DNA of 64,000 nt. Source: Sulfitobacter albidus. Lineage in GTDB: Bacteria > Pseudomonadota > Alphaproteobacteria > Rhodobacterales > Rhodobacteraceae. A program made the position numbers and the translations under genes. The DNA is taken from contig NZ_CP073581.1 of the NCBI RefSeq assembly GCF_018200035.1, forward strand, positions 3,158,501-3,222,500, written 5' to 3'. The notes beneath the pieces were generated by a model. It was not told where the DNA came from. It worked only from the letters and a program-made list of their open reading frames with translations, and ran no database searches. This document shows positions 52,497-62,600 of this stretch, piece after piece. How positions within the stretch are numbered: position 1 is the stretch's first letter; the number at the start of each line of letters is the position of its first letter.

Positions 52497-53350
52497 GCCC
52501 CCTTTACCGCCGCGGCGGCGCGTTTGCGCGCGGCGCGGTATCCGTGTTTTGGTGCGTAGAAAAAGACGGCGAGAAAGATCAGCGTCTGCAGGCTCACGAT
52601 GATCCCGCCCGTCGCCCCGTCGAGGAAAAAGCTCAGGTAGGCGCCGAAAAAGCTGGTCAGCGTACCGATGGCGACGCTGACGATCAACAGCCGCTCGAAC
52701 CGGTCGCAGAGCAGATAGGCGGTCGCACCCGGTGTCACGACCATGGCGATCACCAGAAACGCGCCCACGGTTTGCAACGCGGCGACGCAGGACGCCGCCA
52801 GCAGGGCAAAGAACACCACGCGCAACAGCTCGGGCCGCAGGCCGATGGCGCGGGCGTGATCCTCGTCAAAGAAGGTGACCATCAGGTCTTTCCACTTGGC
52901 CAGCAGAACGGCGAGGGTCACAAAACCGATGATCGCCAGTTGCAGCGTGTCCTCCGGAGTGATCGCCAGAATATTGCCCATCGTGATCGTCTCGATCGAC
53001 ACGGATGTGGGCGACAGCGAAACCATGAACAGCCCCAGCCCAAAGAACGAGGTAAAGATCAGCCCGATGATCGTATCCTCCTTCAGCCCGGTGCGCTGAT
53101 TGAGGAACAGCATCGTGCCCGCGGCCAGCCCCCCGGCGGCAAAGGCGCCCAGCGCGAACGGCAGACCCAGCATATAGGCGCCCGCCACACCCGGCACGAT
53201 CGAGTGGCTCAGCGCGTCGCCGATCAGTGACCATCCCTTGAGCATCAGATAGGCCGACAGAAACGCACAGATCGCGCCCACCAGCGCCGACACCCACATC
53301 GCGTTGAACATATAACCGTAGGTGAAAGGCAGCAGTAGCGTCTCGATCAC
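52493..53350 (-). CDS. sitC: Metal ABC transporter permease, SitC-like (Mn/Fe)
   Basis: Second ABC-3 permease, 285 residues. [20 protein letters not shown] and [20 protein letters not shown] are the family blocks, with [20 protein letters not shown] in the later half. It pairs with the SitD-like protein to form the channel. Starts within the SitB-like stop (ATGA). Confidence 0.88.
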   Translation of the reverse strand: MIETLLLPFTYGYMFNAMWVSALVGAICAFLSAYLMLKGWSLIGDALSHSIVPGVAGAYMLGLPFALGAFAAGGLAAGTMLFLNQRTGLKEDTIIGLIFTSFFGLGLFMVSLSPTSVSIETITMGNILAITPEDTLQLAIIGFVTLAVLLAKWKDLMVTFFDEDHARAIGLRPELLRVVFFALLAASCVAALQTVGAFLVIAMVVTPGATAYLLCDRFERLLIVSVAIGTLTSFFGAYLSFFLDGATGGIIVSLQTLIFLAVFFYAPKHGYRAARKRAAAAVKGA

Positions 53351-54201
53351 TCCGCGCGCTCCTTTTGCGTCTCGTCGCCGTAGACGACAAAGGGACGCTC
53401 GTCATCGGTGATCACCCGGATCGACCGCGCGTCATCGTCGTCGTGCAGATCTGATCCGCCCAGAACAAAGTGCCGCAAGACGCCGCCAAAGGCGCGCTCA
53501 AGGTTGGCGTGGGTGAACGTAGTCTCCGTCGGTCCATAGGCCAGCACCGTTTCCTTGACCAGCACCGTGCGGTCGCAAAATTCGGGTACCGAGCCGAGGT
53601 TGTGGGTCGATACCAGCATCACCCGCCCCTCATCGCGCATCGCGCGCAGCAGCGCCACAATGGCATCCTCGGTCTGCACATCAACGCCGGTGAACGGCTC
53701 GTCGAGCAGGATCACCCGGCCCTCCTGCGCGAGCGCGCGGGCAAGAAACACCCGCTTGCGCTGCCCACCCGACAGCTCACCGATCTGGCGGTGGCGATAG
53801 TCGGTCATGTTCACACGGTCCAGCGCCTGTGCCACGGCTGCATGATCGGCAGCGGCGGGGCGGCGGAAGAACCCCATGTGACCATAGCGGCCCATCATCA
53901 CGACATCCTCGACCAATACGGGGAACGACCAATCGACCTCTTCCGACTGCGGAACATAGGCCACGATGTTGCGCTTGAGCGCCTCCTTCACCGGCATGCC
54001 CATCACGGTGATCTGACCCTGCGCGGCGGGGACAAAGCCCATGATCGCCTTAAACAGGGTCGATTTCCCGGCGCCGTTCACACCAACGAGGGCAGCGATG
54101 CTGCCCTCTGGAACGTCGAAGGTGGCATCGCGCAGGGCGGTATGACCGTTGCGGTAGGTCACCGTCACACCCTGCGCGGAAATGCCCGGTGCGGCGTTCA
54201 T
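53347..54201 (-). CDS. sitB: Metal ABC transporter ATP-binding protein, SitB-like
   Basis: A 284-residue ATPase with Walker [22 protein letters not shown]-loop [10 protein letters not shown] (typical of metal importers), signature [20 protein letters not shown], Walker [13 protein letters not shown] and switch His in [10 protein letters not shown]. An extra acidic tail of about 40 residues (about 245-284, [14 protein letters not shown]) follows the normal end. Coupled on both sides by 4-base overlaps. Confidence 0.9.
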   Translation of the reverse strand: MNAAPGISAQGVTVTYRNGHTALRDATFDVPEGSIAALVGVNGAGKSTLFKAIMGFVPAAQGQITVMGMPVKEALKRNIVAYVPQSEEVDWSFPVLVEDVVMMGRYGHMGFFRRPAAADHAAVAQALDRVNMTDYRHRQIGELSGGQRKRVFLARALAQEGRVILLDEPFTGVDVQTEDAIVALLRAMRDEGRVMLVSTHNLGSVPEFCDRTVLVKETVLAYGPTETTFTHANLERAFGGVLRHFVLGGSDLHDDDDARSIRVITDDERPFVVYGDETQKERAE

Positions 54202-55070
54202 TCAGTCAGACCCTCCGCAATCGTCTGCGACGTCACGCGCAGCAGGTCTAGGTATGTCGGCACCGGCCCGTCCGCCTCGGTAAGACTATCCACATAGAGC
54301 ACGCCACCGTAGGCCGCGCCCGTTTCCCGCGCGACTTGCTCGGCGGGCGCTTGGCTGACGGTGGATTCGCAGAACACCGCCGGGATGTCATGCTCCCGCA
54401 CCCCGTCGATGACACGGCGCACCTGCTGCGGGGTGCCTGTCGCGTCAGCGTTCATCGGCCACAGGTACAGCTCCTGCATCCCGAAATCGCGGGCTAGATA
54501 GCTGAACGCGCCTTCGCAGGTCGTCAGCCAACGCCGCGCCTCGGGCACCTCTGCGATGCGGTCCCGCAGGGGAGAGATCGCGTCGCTGATCTGCTGTTTG
54601 TAGCGTTCCGCGTTCGCGCGATAGGCGTCCGCGTTGTCGGGATCATTCTCGACGAAGGCATCGCGAATGTTGTCGACATAGATCAGCGCGTTATCCAACC
54701 CCATCCAGGCGTGCGGGTTCGGCTTGCCCGCGTAATCGCCCGAAGCGATGGAAATCGGGTCAATCCCGTCGGTGATCGTGGCGGCGGGCACATCGCGCAG
54801 ATTGCGCAGGAATTGCTCGAACCACAGCTCAAGGTTCAGACCGTTCCACAGGATCAGATCGGCATCCTGCGCGCGGATGATGTCGCGCGGCGTGGGTTGG
54901 TAGCCGTGGATTTCCGCGCCGGGCTTCGTGATGCTTTCCACCACGGCGGCATCGCCCGCCACATTGCGGGCCATGTCGGCAATGACGGTAAAGGTTGTGA
55001 CGGCTTTGAACTTTTCTTGCGCGGCCACAGGGGCCGCGACCAACATCAGGGCAAAGGCGAGAAAACGCAT
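54198..55070 (-). CDS. sitA: Periplasmic metal-binding protein, SitA-like (Mn/Fe)
   Basis: Cluster A-I metal-binding protein of 290 residues with signal peptide ([18 protein letters not shown]). The metal ligands can be seen: His55 in [15 protein letters not shown], His in [13 protein letters not shown], Glu in [17 protein letters not shown] and a late Asp in [14 protein letters not shown]. The lack of a His-rich loop fits manganese or iron rather than zinc. First gene of the sitABCD unit, divergent from the Fur-family gene. Confidence 0.9.
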   Translation of the reverse strand: MRFLAFALMLVAAPVAAQEKFKAVTTFTVIADMARNVAGDAAVVESITKPGAEIHGYQPTPRDIIRAQDADLILWNGLNLELWFEQFLRNLRDVPAATITDGIDPISIASGDYAGKPNPHAWMGLDNALIYVDNIRDAFVENDPDNADAYRANAERYKQQISDAISPLRDRIAEVPEARRWLTTCEGAFSYLARDFGMQELYLWPMNADATGTPQQVRRVIDGVREHDIPAVFCESTVSQAPAEQVARETGAAYGGVLYVDSLTEADGPVPTYLDLLRVTSQTIAEGLTE

Positions 55071-55119
55071 TATCGAATCATCCTATGGGTGTGCATTTTT
55101 GCCTTTGAGTATGAGAACC

Positions 55120-55158
55120 GTTTGCATCTGTAAACAAGAATGCGTACGATTCGCAAAC
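55120..55158. promoter_or_regulatory. Dyad-symmetric operator candidate between sitA and the Mur/Fur gene
   Basis: The 121-base divergent gap holds GTTTGCATCTGTAAAC (55120-55135), a near-palindrome, and TGCG-N7-CGCA (55141-55155). The outer ends GTTTGC and GCAAAC are perfect complements. AT-rich dyads of this kind suit a Fur-family dimer, so the divergent regulator is the likely ligand. Not compared with a known site. Confidence 0.4.
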
Positions 55159-55191
55159 ATAGGCGTTGGTTGAGAATTTGGAGCCCAAACC

Positions 55192-55617
55192 GTGAGCGAC
55201 AAGAGTGCAGAGACGGAAAAAATGGCTGCCAGCCTACGCAAGGCCGGCATCCGCGTGACCAAACAACGCATCGCCCTGATGCAGGTTCTGGCCGAGGCCG
55301 ACGACCACCCCGATGCGTTCGAGCTGCACGAGCGCGCCCGCGCGGTGGAGCCGTCGGTATCGCTTGCCACGGTCTACCGGACCCTCAGCACGTTGGAGGA
55401 GGGCGGCGTCGTGCACCGCCATAGTTTCGAGGGCGGCGGCGCGCGGTTCGAGACGACGCATGAGGAACACCACGACCATATCCTCGACATCGACAGCGGC
55501 GCGGTGATCGAATTCCAATCCGACAAGATCGAAGAGCTGCAAGAGGCCATCGCGCGAGAGCTTGGCTATGAGGTCGTGCACCACCGGCTTGAGCTTTATT
55601 GCCGCAAGATCCCCTGA
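55192..55617 (+). CDS. mur: Fur-family metal regulator, probably manganese-responsive Mur
   Basis: A 141-residue Fur-family repressor: winged helix KAGIRVTKQRIALMQVLAEA and SVSLATVYRTLSTLEEGGVV, then the metal/dimer region with FETTHEEHHDHILDIDSGAV. It lacks the two CxxC pairs of many Fur proteins, consistent with alphaproteobacterial Mur/Fur. In Rhodobacterales and rhizobia such genes next to sitABCD regulate manganese uptake. GTG start. It ends 22 bases inside the convergent EamA gene. Confidence 0.85.
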   Translation: MSDKSAETEKMAASLRKAGIRVTKQRIALMQVLAEADDHPDAFELHERARAVEPSVSLATVYRTLSTLEEGGVVHRHSFEGGGARFETTHEEHHDHILDIDSGAVIEFQSDKIEELQEAIARELGYEVVHHRLELYCRKIP

Positions 55618-56498
55618 GCGCGCAGGCGCCGTTCGCGCCAGATGATCATCAGTCCGCTCGCCACGATCAGCAGCGCACCGGGGAACAATTCGCTCAGCGG
55701 TGCCTCGTCAAAGAAAAGCCAGCCCAGACCAAACGCGAGCGGGATGCCGAAATACTGGATCGGGGCCAGATCGCTCTGCTCCGCCATCCGGTAGGCGCCA
55801 ATGAGCAGCAGCACGGCGGTACCCCCAAACGCCCCCATGCCGATGATCCAGCCGATGTCCTCCACCCGCGTGATCGGAGTGAATCCGCTGGTGGCGAGCG
55901 CCAGCGCCACCGCGCCCAGCAGCGCGACCACGCTGGAATAAAGATTGACCAGAGGCGTCGGCACCTCGTCGTCCATCAGCCGCGCGGTGACCCCGACCAG
56001 CGCATAGCAAAACGCCGCCAGCAGCGGCAGTAGGGCCGCGGCGTTGAACGCATCGCCCCCCGGTCGCATGATCCAGATCACCCCGGCAAAGCCGATCAGG
56101 ACGGCGCTCCATCGCAGCCATCCCACACGCTCGCCCAAGAGCGGCACGGCCAGCGCCACCGCAAAGATCGAATTGGCGTAGGTGATGGTTGAAGCGGTGG
56201 CAAAGCTGAGGATGCCCAACGAGATATAAAATGACATCTGCGCCACCGTCAGGATCAGACCGCGCGATAATGCCAGCCGCCATTGCCGGATTCGCCAGCG
56301 CTTGCCGCCCGCGCGCCAGCTGCGCGAGGCATAAAGCACGATCAATGAAGGGATCAGCCCGAACACATTGCGCCACGCGGCGAGTTCCTGCGCGTGGAAT
56401 CGCTGTGACAAAAGCTTGATGATCAGACCCATCGCGTCGAACAGCACCAGCGCCATAAGCATAAACGCGATGGCGGTCAGGGTGCGATCTGTCTTCAT
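55596..56498 (-). CDS. EamA-family (DMT) transporter
   Basis: A ten-helix drug/metabolite-type exporter of 300 residues. Two EamA repeats: the first with AWRNVFGLIPSLIVLYASRS and ATASTITYANSIFAVALAVP, the second with ALLPLLAAFCYALVGVTARL and EQSDLAPIQYFGIPLAFGLG. The substrate is unknown. It stands alone, overlapping the regulator gene at its 3' end and diverging from the B12 riboswitch at its 5' end. Confidence 0.83.
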   Translation of the reverse strand: MKTDRTLTAIAFMLMALVLFDAMGLIIKLLSQRFHAQELAAWRNVFGLIPSLIVLYASRSWRAGGKRWRIRQWRLALSRGLILTVAQMSFYISLGILSFATASTITYANSIFAVALAVPLLGERVGWLRWSAVLIGFAGVIWIMRPGGDAFNAAALLPLLAAFCYALVGVTARLMDDEVPTPLVNLYSSVVALLGAVALALATSGFTPITRVEDIGWIIGMGAFGGTAVLLLIGAYRMAEQSDLAPIQYFGIPLAFGLGWLFFDEAPLSELFPGALLIVASGLMIIWRERRLRAQGILRQ

Positions 56499-56609
56499 CG
56501 CGCGATGATGCGTCGGATTTTGCCCCTTTGCCAGACGGCAGGCACCGATTCCCCGCTACGCGTCGGAAATTCCCTTGCGCGGGTGCGGCGATTGGGCGTA
56601 ACTGAACGG

Positions 56610-56778
56610 GCTTGGTGCCCCAATCAGGGGCCGAACAGGGAATTCAGGAGGGGATCTCTCCGATCTGAAGCCGCCCCCGCGACTGTAAGCGGTGAGCCGT
56701 TGCCCCGTATGCCACTTGCCCCCGTTGGGTTGGGAAGGCGGGCATCGGCCACGACCCGCAAGCCAGGAGACCTGCCAG
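56610..56778 (+). promoter_or_regulatory. Cobalamin (adenosylcobalamin) riboswitch
   Basis: The 327-base gap 56499-56825 holds a cobalamin riboswitch. Its 5' part is GGTGCCCC with AGGGGCCGAACAGGGAA (about 56614-56642). The conserved core GCCGCCCCCGCGACTGTAAG with GCGGTGAGC is at about 56670-56697, GGGAAGGC at about 56732-56739, and the B12 box AGCCAGGAGACCTGCC at 56761-56776. The start codon of cbtB is 48 bases downstream, after AAGGAGA (56814-56820). Binding of B12 should repress the cbtBA-cob genes that follow. Confidence 0.93.
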
Positions 56779-56825
56779 GCAAACGCAATCGTGTCGCCGT
56801 CGGGGTGACGGCAAGGAGAATTGAT

Positions 56826-56996
56826 ATGAAGACCGAAGCACAGACAGTCGCCGCAACCCGCAGCGCCACACTGCCCGCCCTGTTTGCCGTGATCCTCGGC
56901 GTCGCCGTCATCACCATGACAGGCCACCTGCAGGCCGCGACACTGCACGACGCGGCGCACGACATGCGCCACGCGACCGGCTTTCCCTGCCACTAA
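56826..56996 (+). CDS. cbtB: Cobalt transporter small subunit CbtB
   Basis: A 56-residue protein with one membrane helix (LPALFAVILGVAVITMTGHL) and a His-rich C-terminus (HDAAHDMRHATGFPCH), the putative cobalt-binding tail of the CbtB family. It is the first gene under the B12 riboswitch and lies 3 bases before cbtA. Confidence 0.9.
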   Translation: MKTEAQTVAATRSATLPALFAVILGVAVITMTGHLQAATLHDAAHDMRHATGFPCH

Positions 56997-56999
56997 GCC

Positions 57000-57680
57000 A
57001 TGCTTGGAAAATTGCTGGCCAGCGCGTTGTTCGCTGGTGCTGCAACGGGTCTGATTGTCGGCCTGTTGCAGCTTTTGTTCGTTCAGCCCGTGCTGTTGCA
57101 CGCCGAGCTCTACGAGAGCGGTGAGCTTGTGCATTTTGGCGGTGCCGCGATCAGCGCGCACCCCGATCTGCCGGGTTTTGATCCCGTGCGCGATCTGTTG
57201 AGCGTTGTGTTCACGATGCTCACCTACACCGGCTACGCCTTCATCCTGGTGGCCCTGATGCTGGTCGCCGAGGAACGCGGCGCGCAAATCGACGCGCGTA
57301 GCGGGCTTATCTGGGGCGTCGCCGGGTTTGTCGCCGCGCATTTTGCGCCCGCCTTCAGCCTTGCGCCCGAAGTGCCGGGCGTGGCGGCCGCCGATGTTGG
57401 TGCACGCCAGATCTGGTGGTTTGCCACCGTGGGTGCTGCGGCTGTGGCGATGTGGTTGATCGCCTTCGGGCGTAACTGGGCGCTGTGGGGCGTGGCGGTG
57501 ATCCTGCTGGCCGCACCGCATCTTGTCGGCGCGCCTGAGCCGGACACCTTCACCGGCCCCGTCCCGACAGAGATCGGCGCGCTCTTTGCCGCCCGCGCCT
57601 TGGGCGTGGGGCTGGCGGCCTGGGTGATCCTTGGCGCGTTCAGCGCGTTCTTCCTCGACCGCGAACAGCGGCGGGGGTGA
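57000..57680 (+). CDS. cbtA: Cobalt transporter subunit CbtA
   Basis: A membrane protein of 226 residues with about five helices, beginning LLASALFAGAATGLIVGLLQ. HAELYESGELVHFGG after helix 1 and VAAHFAPAFSLAPEVPGVAA in the middle match the CbtA family, predicted to import cobalt for B12 synthesis. Pairing with CbtB and the riboswitch supports this. The mechanism has not been established. Confidence 0.9.
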   Translation: MLGKLLASALFAGAATGLIVGLLQLLFVQPVLLHAELYESGELVHFGGAAISAHPDLPGFDPVRDLLSVVFTMLTYTGYAFILVALMLVAEERGAQIDARSGLIWGVAGFVAAHFAPAFSLAPEVPGVAAADVGARQIWWFATVGAAAVAMWLIAFGRNWALWGVAVILLAAPHLVGAPEPDTFTGPVPTEIGALFAARALGVGLAAWVILGAFSAFFLDREQRRG

Positions 57681-57684
57681 GGTC

Positions 57685-58179
57685 ATGCGCACCCTTGCTC
57701 TCTTTCTCATCGGGGTGACCTTTGGCGGCGCTGGCGGGTTCGTCTATGCTGCCGCGAATGGCATCACGCTGGACGGTCACGACCATAGCGATCCGGCCCA
57801 TCACGGCGGGATGCAACACGGCGACGGCGATCACGCGATGCTGCACGACACCCCGCGCGACGTGGACCCCGCCAGCGCCCCGACCCTTGCCGTCGAAGTC
57901 ACTGCAGACCCGATGGCGGGCTACAACCTGCACGTCATGGCCGAGCGTTTCCGCTACGCGCCCCGCGCGGCCAGCGGCCCCCATGTGGCGGGTGAGGGGC
58001 ATGCCCATGTCTATGCCAACGGGGTCAAGCTGGGGCGGCTCTACGGGCCTTGGATGCACCTCGAAAACCTGCCCAAAGGCGAGGTCGAAATCACCGTGAC
58101 GCTCAACGCGAACGATCACCGTCCGCTGGCCATCGCGGGCGCGCCGATTGCGGCCTCCACAACCGTAACGGTCGACTAG
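57685..58179 (+). CDS. His-rich secreted protein of the cobalt/B12 operon, function unknown
   Basis: No family recognised. The 164 residues begin with a signal or anchor (TLALFLIGVTFGGAGGFVYA). A His/Asp-rich stretch follows (DGHDHSDPAHHGGMQHGDGD, about 29-60), then a beta-rich domain with NLHVMAERFRYAPRAASGPH, GHAHVYANGVKLGRLYGPWM and HLENLPKGEVEITVTLNAND. The fold resembles small periplasmic metal-handling domains with His/Met ligands. Position 4 bases after cbtA and under the riboswitch suggests it binds cobalt for delivery to CbtAB. ATG at 57685 follows GAGGT. Confidence 0.65.
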   Translation: MRTLALFLIGVTFGGAGGFVYAAANGITLDGHDHSDPAHHGGMQHGDGDHAMLHDTPRDVDPASAPTLAVEVTADPMAGYNLHVMAERFRYAPRAASGPHVAGEGHAHVYANGVKLGRLYGPWMHLENLPKGEVEITVTLNANDHRPLAIAGAPIAASTTVTVD

Positions 58180-58242
58180 CCGGAGGCGCTTTCTGCGCGC
58201 CCGATTCTACGCTACACGCAGCCCTGAAAAGGAGCCTTTGAG

Positions 58243-58617
58243 ATGACCGCGACCCTTTATGTCTGCACCACCTGCAAGGTCGGCGAAGTGCACGAAGACG
58301 ACAGCCAGCGCCCCGGCGCCCGCCTGCACCGCGCGCTTGAGGCCCACGGCGCGCCCGAGGGTGTGCGCATCGCCCCGGTCGAATGCCTCTCGGCGTGCAA
58401 AACCGGGGCCGCCGTCGCCCTGTCGCAGCCCGGCAAATGGACGTATGTCTATGGCCACATGACCGAGGCCGACGCGCCCGATATCCTCGCCGGGGCCGCC
58501 GCCTATGCCGCCACGCCCGACGGCCTTGTGCCCTGGCGCGAACGCCCCGTCATTTTCCGCAAACAAAGCGTGGCCCGCGTGCCCGCCCTGACACTGCCAC
58601 TGGAGGCCGCCGAATGA
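58243..58617 (+). CDS. DUF1636 family protein (ferredoxin-like)
   Basis: A 124-residue protein matching DUF1636: YVCTTCKVGEVHEDDSQRPG at the start and PVECLSACKTGAAVALSQPG in the middle. The spaced cysteines (CTTC, then C-x3-C) resemble thioredoxin-like 2Fe-2S ferredoxins. These genes are commonly found in cobalamin operons near cobW/cobN, where an electron-transfer or metal role is suspected but unproved. AAAGGAG precedes the ATG. ATGA overlap with cobW. Confidence 0.82.
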   Translation: MTATLYVCTTCKVGEVHEDDSQRPGARLHRALEAHGAPEGVRIAPVECLSACKTGAAVALSQPGKWTYVYGHMTEADAPDILAGAAAYAATPDGLVPWRERPVIFRKQSVARVPALTLPLEAAE

Positions 58618-59648
58618 GCGATCTGTCGAAAATCCCCGTTACCGTCATCACCGGCTTTCTCGGCGCGGGTAAAACCACGCTGATCCGCCACCTGATGACC
58701 CAATCAAACGGCCGCCGCCTGGCCGTTCTGGTCAATGAGTTCGGCACCGTGGGCGTGGATGGTGATATCCTGCGCTCCTGCGCGATCCCCGATTGCCCGG
58801 TCGAGAATATCGTCGAGCTGGCCAATGGCTGCATCTGTTGCACGGTCGCCGATGATTTCATCCCGACGATCGAGGCGCTGATGGCGCTGCCCGAACGCCC
58901 CGATCATATCCTGATCGAAACCTCCGGTCTGGCCCTGCCCAAACCGCTGCTCAAGGCGTTTGACTGGCCTGCGATCCGCTCCAAGATCACCGTGGACGGC
59001 GTGATCGCGCTGGCCGATGCCGAGGCGGTTGCCGCCGGTACCTTTGCGTCTGACGTCGACGCGGTGGATGCGCAGCGCCGTGCGGATGAAAGCCTCGACC
59101 ACGACACGCCACTGTCGGAGGTGTTCGAGGATCAAATAAGCTGCGCCGACATCATCCTGATGTCCAAGGCCGATCTTGCGGGCGCTGAAGGTCTTGCGAA
59201 AGCGCGTGCCGTGATCGAGGCGGAAAGCCCGCGCAAGATCCCGATCCTGGAGATGACCGAGGGCGTGATTGACGCCAATGTGGTACTGGGCCTCAACGCC
59301 AAAGCCGAGGATGACCTGAACGCGCGCCCCTCGCACCACGACGGTCACGACGATCACGAGCACGATGATTTCGACACCATCGTGATCCCCATGCCCGAAG
59401 TTGAGGATCCGCAAACGCTCGTCGTCGCCATCGAACGCCTCGCGACCGAACAACACATCCTGCGGGTCAAAGGCTACGTTGCCGTTTCGGGCAAACCGAT
59501 GCGGCTGCTGGTGCAGGCCGTGGGCGCCCGCGTGCGCCATCAGTTCGACCGCCCCTGGGGCAGCGACGCCCGGCAGGGTGCGCTGGTGGTCATCGCCGAG
59601 CATGACCACGTCAACGAGGCCAAGATCCGGGAGGCGCTGGGCGCGTAA
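58614..59648 (+). CDS. cobW: Cobalamin biosynthesis GTPase CobW
   Basis: A G3E-family metal chaperone of 344 residues thought to supply cobalt for insertion. Walker A is VITGFLGAGKTTLIRHLM, the metal site is LANGCICCTVADDF (CxCC), and IETSGLALPKPLLKAF follows. A His/Asp-rich metal loop lies near residue 240 (SHHDGHDDHEHDDFD). The C-terminal domain has VKGYVAVSGKPMRLLVQAVG. ATG at 58614 lies in the DUF1636 stop. cobN begins 3 bases downstream. Confidence 0.93.
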   Translation: MSDLSKIPVTVITGFLGAGKTTLIRHLMTQSNGRRLAVLVNEFGTVGVDGDILRSCAIPDCPVENIVELANGCICCTVADDFIPTIEALMALPERPDHILIETSGLALPKPLLKAFDWPAIRSKITVDGVIALADAEAVAAGTFASDVDAVDAQRRADESLDHDTPLSEVFEDQISCADIILMSKADLAGAEGLAKARAVIEAESPRKIPILEMTEGVIDANVVLGLNAKAEDDLNARPSHHDGHDDHEHDDFDTIVIPMPEVEDPQTLVVAIERLATEQHILRVKGYVAVSGKPMRLLVQAVGARVRHQFDRPWGSDARQGALVVIAEHDHVNEAKIREALGA

Positions 59649-59651
59649 CCC

Positions 59652-62600
59652 ATGCACGTCGTTTTCCGCGAAAGCCACGGCCTCGAAGATAGCGAGACGC
59701 CATTTGATCCCGGGCAGACGCCTGCGGATCTGGTGGTGCTGTCGTTTTCTGACAGTGATCTTGGCGCGTTCGCGGCGGGCTGGCATCGCGCAGACGGTAC
59801 GCTACCGACGCTGCGGCTGTGCAATCTCACGGCCCTGCGGCACCCCGCATCGGTAGACAACTACGTCGAGGCGACGCTGACGGGGGCGAAGGGCATCCTG
59901 ATCCGGCTGATCGGGGGCGAGAACTATTGGCCCTACGGGATCATGCAGGTGCAGGATTTCGCCCGACGTCACGGTATCGCGTTGGCCGTGCTGCCCGCCG
60001 ACGGGCGCGAGGATCCGGCACTCGATGCCCATTCCACCCTGCCTGAGTCGACCCTGCGCCGGTTGCAGCATCTATGCGATGCGGGCGGGGCAGTGGCCGC
60101 GCAGGCGGCACTGGCGCAAATGGCGCTGGCCGCGGGCCTTTACGCGGGCCCGGTGCTGGGCGCCAAGACCGTGCCGGATTGCGGATTTTACGACCCTGAC
60201 AAGGGAGTTTTGCCCTTTGTCGACACCCAAGGCGACACCGTCGCGGTCACGTTCTACCGCAGCTATCTCACCTCTGCCGATACCGCGCCCATTGACGCGC
60301 TGATCCGTACAATGCGCGCGCGGGGCTACAACGCCGTCGGCGTCTTTGCCCCCTCGCTCAAGAACCCGGTCGCGCGGGATTTCATCCCGTCCGCCATGGC
60401 GCAGCTCTCGCCGGTGGCCATCGTCAACGCCACCGCCTTTTCCGGGCGCGGCAGCGATGCGACCTCGCCGCTGGATGCCGCCGGATGCCCGGTATTTCAG
60501 GTCGCCCTGTCAACCGCGCGGAAAAAGGAATGGGCCGAGAGCGAGCGCGGCCTGTCGCCCGCCGATCTTGCCATGCACGTCGTTCTGCCAGAGGTCGACG
60601 GGCGGCTTTTCACCGGTGTTGTCAGTTTCAAGGCGCCGGAAAAGAAAGACCCCGATCTGCAATTCTCCCGCTTCTCTCACCGCGCCAACGCGGAACGGAT
60701 CGAAGCCGTGGTAGACCGGATCGACGGCTGGCACCGGCTGGCAAAGACACCGCGCAGCGCACGGAAACTGGCGCTGGTGCTGTCGACCTATCCGGGCCGC
60801 GACGATCAGATCGCCCATGCCGTGGGCCTCGACGCGCTCGCCTCGGTCGAGGATATGCTGCTGGGTCTCGCCGCCGAAGGCTATGCCGTCACCCCGCAAA
60901 TCGGCTTTGGCAAAAGCCTGCCGCAGACCCGCATCGCGTGGCCGCTGAGCGACTATCTTGCCGCGTTAGAGACGATTCCGGCGAAATTGCGCGATGATCT
61001 TACCACCGCCTGGGGTGATCCCGCCGACGATCCGATGGTTGCGGATGGTGCGTTTCATTTCCCCGCGCAGGCCTGCGGCAACGCGCTGGTGGCGCTGCAA
61101 CCCGAACGTGGCAGCATCGATCAGCGCGATACCGATTACCACGATCTCGCCCGCGTGCCCCGCCACTCCTACGTGGCGTTCTATCTGTGGCTGCGCAGCG
61201 CCGGGCATCACGCGCTGGTGCATATTGGCGCGCACGGCACGCTTGAATGGCTGCCGGGCAAGGCGGTCGCGTTGTCGGATGCCTGCTGGCCCGAGGTCCT
61301 CACCGGCGCGCTGCCCGTGATCTATCCCTTCATCGTGAACGACCCCGGCGAGGCCGCGCAGGCCAAACGCCGCATCGGCGCGCTGACCCTCGGCCACGTG
61401 CCGCCGCCGCTGGCCGAAAGCGAAACGCCCGAGGCGCTGTTGCGGCTTGAGCGGCTGTTGGATGAATACTCCACCGCCGACGGGCTCGATCCCGCGCGCC
61501 GCGACCGGCTGGTGGGCGACATCCGTACCGAAGCGCAGGCCGCCGGGGTCGAGGACGACCTTGGCCTGACCGCCGACGCCTGCGAGGCCGAGGCGATCAC
61601 CCGCATCGACCGTTTCGTCTGTGACATCAAGGAAAGCCAGTACGGCGACGGGTTGCATATCTTTGGCAGTGCCGAGGGAGAGACCGAGGGCCTACTGACA
61701 GCTCTTGACGGCAGGCGCGTGGCGTCCGGCCCCTCCGGCTCCCCTTACCGGGGCCGCACGGATGTGCTGCCGACGGGGCGCAACCTCTACTCCGTCGATC
61801 CCCGTGCGGTGCCGTCGCGCGCGGCCTATGCGCAGGGCGTGAAGCTCGCCGAAGAGCTGCTGCGCCGTCATTTGCAAGACAACGGTGACTGGCCGCGCGG
61901 GTTGGTCGTCGATCTGTGGGGCAGTGCCACGATGCGCACGGCGGGCGAAGAGGTCGCGATGGCGATGCACCTCGCGGGGCTTGCGCCAAAATGGGACGAG
62001 GGCAGCGAGCGCGTCTCGGGCTATGAGATCCTGCCGCTGACGCTTCTGGACCGTCCGCGCATCGACGTGACGCTGCGCGTCTCGGGGCTGTTCCGCGATA
62101 TCTTCCCCGGTCTTGCGGGTCTGTTCGAGGCTGGCACCGCCGCGCTGGCCGAGCGGGAAGAGGCCGCGGACATGAACCCCTACAAACAGCGCGCGCCGCG
62201 GGTTTTCGGCCCTAAACCGGGGCTTTATGGCATGAATATGGATGCCAGCATGGCCGACTATTCCGGCGAAGGACGCTCCGCCGCGGGTGAAGCGTGGCTG
62301 AAGGCGTCCGAATACGCGCTCGATGCCAAGGGAGGCGCCGTGCAGGATCGCGCCGGGCTCGAAGCGCGCCTGCGCGCCGCCGACAGCTTTGCCCATATTC
62401 AGGATCTGACGGAAACCGATCTGCTGCTATCGTCCGATTATGCCAGCCACGAGGGCGGGTTTGCCGCCGCCATGGCGCATCTTGGCGCGCCCGAACCCGC
62501 GCTTTACCACGTCGACAGCACCAATCCCGACACCCCCCGCGCCCGCAGCCTGCCCGAGGAAATCGCCCGCGTTGTGCGCGCCCGTGCCGCCAACCCGGAT

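Noticed and set aside
52544..53230. 228-codon plus-strand frame opposite the sitC-like gene
   Set aside because: Composition (Gln, His, Arg, Glu) is that of an antisense of membrane helices, and the sitC-like protein on the other strand is convincing.
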